This document shows, in pieces, positions 59,312-64,000 of a stretch of 64,000 nucleotides of DNA. A program made the translations under genes and the position numbers. The stretch comes from Acheta domesticus. Its lineage: Eukaryota; Arthropoda; Insecta; Orthoptera; Gryllidae. The notes under the pieces were generated by a model, which saw only the letters and a list, made by a program, of their open reading frames with translations, was not told where the DNA came from and searched no databases. Each line of letters starts with the position of its first letter. The stretch's first letter is position 1. Where the stretch lies: assembly GCA_031308135.1 (NCBI GenBank), contig JAHLJT010008756.1:104063271-104127270 (forward strand). Reading direction: 5' to 3'.

Positions 59312-59870
59312 GCGCCGACTGGCAGAGAAAAAGCAGGATGTCTCAACAACTGTTGCCTCTGAAGCGTTTCTGTCTTGGTGGTTCAAGGGTTCAACCCCCC
59401 AACGTGGTGGATTTTCGACACCAGATAAAACTAGGTCGATTTCAGCCGCTGTCTGGAGGAGAATTCAAGAGATTTGTTGCTCTGACCGGTAGTTTTACGT
59501 GGTTTTCCGATCAATACCCAGACAAATGTAAAAACAGTACCGTAACAAACGAGTCATGTATTCTGGACGATCTTTCTTCCCTCATCCGCGTTCCTTTCTC
59601 TGCTCTTACATCACGTCATCGCCCTACATTTCTACACCCGACGAGAGACCAGTGTGGAGCTTAGATCTCGCTCGGCTGGGGCTGAATCCCACTGGCGGAG
59701 ATACCTGAAGGAGAAAATACTCGCTTGGCGACGTGCAGGTCGCCGTCAGATGTCGTCAGATGTCACGTTGTTGCGGGGCAGGAACACTCCACCTTCCGGG
59801 AAATGCACTACACTAACGGGACTAATTACCATAACAGTTAACGGGACTGGAAACACAAAATATTCAGCCA
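59312..59870 (+). mobile_element. Long tRNA-headed retroposon, copy 3
   Basis: GGGTTCAACCCCCC near 59390 is a B-box-like element. The following GGTGGATTTTCGACACCAG, CAGCCGCTGTCTGGAGGAG, TTGCTCTGACCGGTAGTTTT, GAGCTTAGATCTCGCTCGGC and GGGACTAATTACCATAACAG match copies 1 and 2 in order. The 63- and 119-codon frames over it are not conserved between copies. Confidence 0.65.
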
Positions 59871-59899
59871 ATCCACTATTTCCCTGATTACATATAAAG

Positions 59900-60995
59900 T
59901 GACACAATAACATAACACAATACAGCATAATTTGATGTGATTTAAATAATAGATAGAGGGAGTGATTGACGCGTCCTGTGTGTTAATCTATAGTTTAAAG
60001 TGTGTTAAGCATGACAATAAAACAAGGTCCCTTACATTTTTGTTGTGCATGATGTGTTGCCAAACATTCCACCATATAGCTGCTTCAGTCGCTGTCAGGT
60101 AGCGGAATGTTCCTGAAACATAACTTCGGCTTGTCGGAAAATCATGTTGTTTTCTTCCATGTTTGGAAAAAATATATTTTTAAATTTATCGATTTCTGAT
60201 GAAACAGCTATTTTTGTATTTTCACCCTACTTTATTTATTATTGTATTGTTTTAAATTAATGTTTAAATAATCGTTTGTCCTGTTGTATATTATGCTACA
60301 CGACATTACGTTGAATATCAGCATTGCTTCTAGGAAGACTTCTAATGCCCCAGCAATCCTTCTTACGCTGTCCTTCCGAAGAGATGTAATGCCGACTATC
60401 CCATGTTGTAGATTTACTGCACGACAGGCCTAAAAGAAAACTGTGAACTAAATTCAAATTATCGTCACCCGAGTGATACCCCGAGTGATTCTTTGGTAGA
60501 TAGCGAAAGGAGTGTAATTTGCATGGTCGAAATTTGCATTTTCAGGCAGAAGAGCAGGCCTGATGGCTTGATCCTCGTCATGGAAAATTAAGGAATCTTT
60601 GAAATGAATTGAATTAAGATCAGTATATAAAATGTTTAGAGATTACATTTCATAAGTTGCGGTGATATTTTTGTGATTTACCAGCTTCATTCTAACCTGC
60701 TCCGTTCTAATTACTTAAACTCAGTAGCTATTGTATGGTCACTTAGAGGCAGTATTTACAATTCTGTAGTTGATTTTGTTATCAGATGAAGAGTAGAATA
60801 ACATTTTCTGGCAATTGCTTCTTTATTTTTAATTGAGTGCCATATTCCAATCAGAACGTCGCACCACTGCCTTACACTGCAAACACCACTATCTTACATA
60901 GAGTTCGATCCCGCAGCCAACGCTTCTCATAGAGCTGGACAATATTCCAACCCCGCAGCGCTACCGGCCCGTCATCATACTTGTAGGGTAATAAA
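59900..60995. other. AT-rich region without recognised gene
   Basis: No recognised feature. Confidence 0.5.
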
Positions 60996-60999
60996 GCAA

Positions 61000-61530
61000 G
61001 TGTCCAATTTCGGCGAGACGTGTCTAGCGCGAGGTTGTCAGCGTGGAGGGCGGCCGCGCCGCTGAGGTGGGCGGGTGGGCGCGGCGGTGCGCGCTGCACG
61101 GCGCGAGTCCTCCGCACCCCACCTGCCGTCCCGGTGGGCACTCGTTTAGTTTTTACGGCGGATTTTACAACTAGGCCCGCGGGCGGACACGCGGGGGGGA
61201 AAAGCCTCGTTAATTGTTTTACAGGACGCGGCCGACATAAAATTTACCCCGGTGCCCGCCGCGCGGCGCTGCGGTCGGCCGCGCGCGGCCAGCGGGTGGG
61301 GGGTGGGGAGGCTGCGTTCCGCGTTCGCCGCGCGTCGACGCCCGGCGCCACGGTGGGCGCCGCCGCCGCCGCCGCCGCCATCGCCCCTGGCGCCGCCCGC
61401 GGCCGGCGCGAGCGGTCGGCGCGGGGAGGGGAGGGGGCGGGGTGCGCCTGTTCCCTCGTCGGAATGCGGGAGGACGGACGCCGGGATCGGCGGAGGCTGC
61501 GGCTGGGCTCCGGACCGTGAAACGCAGCGT
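61000..61530. promoter_or_regulatory. GC/CpG-rich island 17
   Basis: A CpG-rich block with (GCC)n at 61360-61380. A less biased internal segment at 61146-61250 (TTTTTACGGCGGATTTTAC, then CGTTAATTGTTTTACAGG and GACATAAAATTTACCCC) lies between GC-rich arms, the same architecture as islands 3, 9 and 11. The 166-codon plus frame is Arg/Ala/Gly-rich and has no domain. Confidence 0.4.
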
Positions 61531-61539
61531 TAGTCAGCG

Positions 61540-62600
61540 ATGACTCCCAGCCTGAATGGGAATGCTGTGGTGATGAATATCGGTGATTTGAGAATTTTCG
61601 ATACCACAGATAAATTTAAAAGTTTTGAGACGACAGTTATTCCTTGGGTAAACGATATTGGTGATTGAGATGATTCGCGAATGATATGGCAGAAAAAATA
61701 ATAAAGAATACATTGTGCCAGTAAAACTACTTCAAATTATCTCTACCACGGATCATCCATCTATTTGAAGAAAAGTAATGCGATGAGGGCATGCCAGAAA
61801 CCTTTCACGTTTACATAGTTAATTAAAGAAGATACTTAGAACTAAAATACTTATCTTTGAATTCCATACTCGTATAAATTGAGAAAATGAAAATTCAAAG
61901 ATATTTTCATAAATAAAACGTTAGATACACATCTCTCATAAAACAATTCACTAAGAATAAACTATATAAATAAAATTGGTATGTGAGTCTCTGATTTAAG
62001 TAACTGCCTTTTTAATTCGTGCCGTTATTAATGATTCATTCAATTGTCACAATTTATGCCTGTCTGTCAGGTGTAATTTCTTGATCGGCTGAACTGTTTT
62101 AGATGTTCTTTTCACTGAAAGGTAGGGAACTTTATCGGGCATAACTTTACCTACTGTTTTTTTCAAATTCATTTTTTCTCTCATATTTATATTATTTCTT
62201 TAGAATGCCATTTTGCTTTTTAGTCAAATAAACAGTTTAATTCCAATCTTAATGAAAGTTTGTGTACGTGTCCTTAAAAACAAGTGAAGAGTTTCCGTAT
62301 GTATGACATTTCTTAAAAATTACTCCTGTCCCATTTTTTTATCCCTCAGAGCAATATTTAAATGTATACTCTTTCCATTGTTTTGGGATTAACTTGAAAG
62401 CAGAGAGTAAATTAACGAAAGTGAGACCTCATAAAATTCCCTACTAAATGCATTTTGATTAATTTCAATAGCGCAATTAAGCTGAAAAATGGACAATGGA
62501 TATGTGTCTATAAATTGCCAAGTAGGCGCAAATACGAAGCATTCTTTCTGCGCAAAATAATTGAATTTCATGAAAAGCACAAGCGTTTTTATTTTTTGTT
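61540..62600. other. AT-rich region without recognised gene
   Basis: No recognised feature. Confidence 0.5.
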
Positions 62601-62603
62601 CGT

Positions 62604-62604
<1 letters not shown>

Positions 62605-62656
<52 letters not shown>

Positions 62657-62657
62657 G
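62605..62657. repeat. (ACT)n microsatellite
   Basis: About 17 uninterrupted ACT/CTA triplets. The 88-codon frame across it encodes poly-Thr and is not a gene. Confidence 0.95.
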
Positions 62658-62867
62658 CAATAATAACAACAATAAAATAACAACAATATCAACAATAATA
62701 ACACTAATAGCAAAAGACTAAAGAGATTTTCATGCAGCAAACTCTCTAAAACGTGTAGTAAAGACACCAAAATGTGCAAAAAAATGCAATGAAAAGATCA
62801 AGACTTTGCAAAATGGTGTTATGTAGCCTAAAAATTCCAGTTAATCCCCTAATAAACTTATTTTTGC

Positions 62868-63225
62868 TTTCTCGTTTCAGAGTAGAGACAAAGTTATGTA
62901 ATGCTGCGCGAAAAAACGTCAAATTTTCGTCAGAAACACACATAGGGCCCTGGAAACGAAAACGTGGATAAATACAATTATAAATATAGAGAAAAAATCC
63001 TAAAACACATTGTGTAGACAGAATTTATGTTTTATGGGCTCTTGATACTGAAAATCGACGGCAAAACGTCTGTCTGTCCGTCCGCAGGCCTTTCTTTCCG
63101 TCTATGAACAAAGCTAGCAGCTAAACCGTCTAGCCGATTTTCTCCAAAATTAATATTCTCCCAATCGATCTGGCTGATGTCGGACCTCTTAAATTTTAAA
63201 TCCATGTTTTAAGGGTACCCCTGGA
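62868..63225 (+). mobile_element. Family A repeat, copy 7 (3' truncated)
   Basis: It starts TTGCTTTCTCGTTTC and follows copy 1: TATGTAATGCTGCGCG, GGGCCCTGG, a short GTCTGTCTGTCCGTCC core at about 63068-63083, GAACAAAGCTAGCAGCTAAACC, and CTGATGTCGGACC near 63170. Similarity fades after about 63225. Confidence 0.65.
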
Positions 63226-63229
63226 TAAG

Positions 63230-64000
63230 ATGGTGAAAAGTTCCCCTCAACTAAATTGCAGATGAGTAGTTACATTATAATTCTAACATAAAAATAATAT
63301 TTTTGAAAGGTTTCTTAGCCCCCGTCCCACCACCCACACCCCTCTACAACCGAAAACGTGTTTTTTTAATTTCAATTATTTTCGTCAACTTAACACACTT
63401 TTTTCTGACGGAAAAATATGATAAAAAAAGAAAACAGTTTGTATTATCAGAAAAACATTTTTCAATATTTTCTCAGTCCCAAATTCAAACACAAAAAATA
63501 TTTTATTAGACATTATGCAGATTATGACATACAAAAAACGATTATTGCAACACACATTATAATGGCAAATAACTCGGATGCGATGCTTTCTAGGCCTTTT
63601 AAACCAGGTTTGCTTGTCTCACGGGGACACGACTTTTTTGAGAACAAGTAAATTCTGACAGATGACGTGTTTTTGGGGACGGGTAGATGACAAATGGGGA
63701 AATGATAAGAGACAGTTCGGGTGCAGGTGAAGGATGGATGGGCGACAGTGGGGAAATGAAGGGGAACAGATTGGGCCCGGATTATGTTGTTGGGCAGTAT
63801 TTTTCAAAATACCACTTTTATGATCAATTGTATTTTACAATTTTGCATATTAGTTCTTTGGGGTGCCCCCTCTCCATAACATTTTCGGACAGAAAAGGGA
63901 AGCCGATATGAAAGTAAAATTAAATTAAAGGAAAATACTGAAATTACTTTTACGATAAAATTAAGGGGACTATTTTATTTTCTGTGAATTTGTATCTCAA
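63230..64000. other. AT-rich right edge, no gene seen
   Basis: The frames at 63303-63509, 63418-63651 and 63687-63911 have no recognised domain. A purine-rich patch at 63700-63790 is unremarkable. Confidence 0.45.

Overview
The window looks like an intergenic or long intronic stretch of a metazoan, probably arthropod (insect-like), nuclear genome. The background is AT-rich and has no compact gene layout. It holds degraded and partly intact BEL/Pao retrotransposons, a dead piggyBac transposase, TTAA-flanked and hAT-like non-autonomous elements, tRNA-headed SINEs, microsatellites, and about eighteen isolated GC/CpG-rich islands of 0.2-1.1 kb. I recognised no intact cellular protein-coding gene, no rRNA, no convincing free-standing tRNA gene and no CRISPR array. 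Most long open frames lie in GC-rich low-complexity DNA and are open in several frames on both strands at once, so I did not call them genes.

Left part (1-11 kb): the 5' portion of a BEL/Pao element on the minus strand runs off the left edge. Its gag frame is intact over 359 codons (DUF1759-like domain plus a CCHC knuckle), followed by a candidate primer-binding site and 5' LTR. Then come an interspersed repeat with a (GTCC)n core (family A), two GC islands, a TTAA-flanked MITE (7871-8675) and a longer family A copy.

Middle (11-46 kb): short tRNA-like SINEs, AT-rich DNA, and GC islands, several of them minisatellites (110-bp units at 22.4 kb; 15-bp units at 35 kb and 42 kb; about 44-bp units at 38.7 kb). 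There are also two more TTAA/TIR elements, a hAT-like MITE and two further family A copies. A long tRNA-headed retroposon family (about 0.5-0.6 kb) has copies at 42.7, 45.4 and 59.3 kb.

Right part (46-64 kb): at 45975-46236 a small insertion with an exact 13-bp target duplication contains a perfect 97-bp inverted repeat. Most of its loop is a 33-bp exact copy of a sequence in the GC island 1.1 kb away. At 52.9-57.6 kb a decayed BEL/Pao pol gene is split by a family A repeat and a piggyBac transposase gene, giving a nested history.

The islands may be regulatory or promoter DNA of a developmental locus, but that is inference; no exon of such a gene could be identified here.
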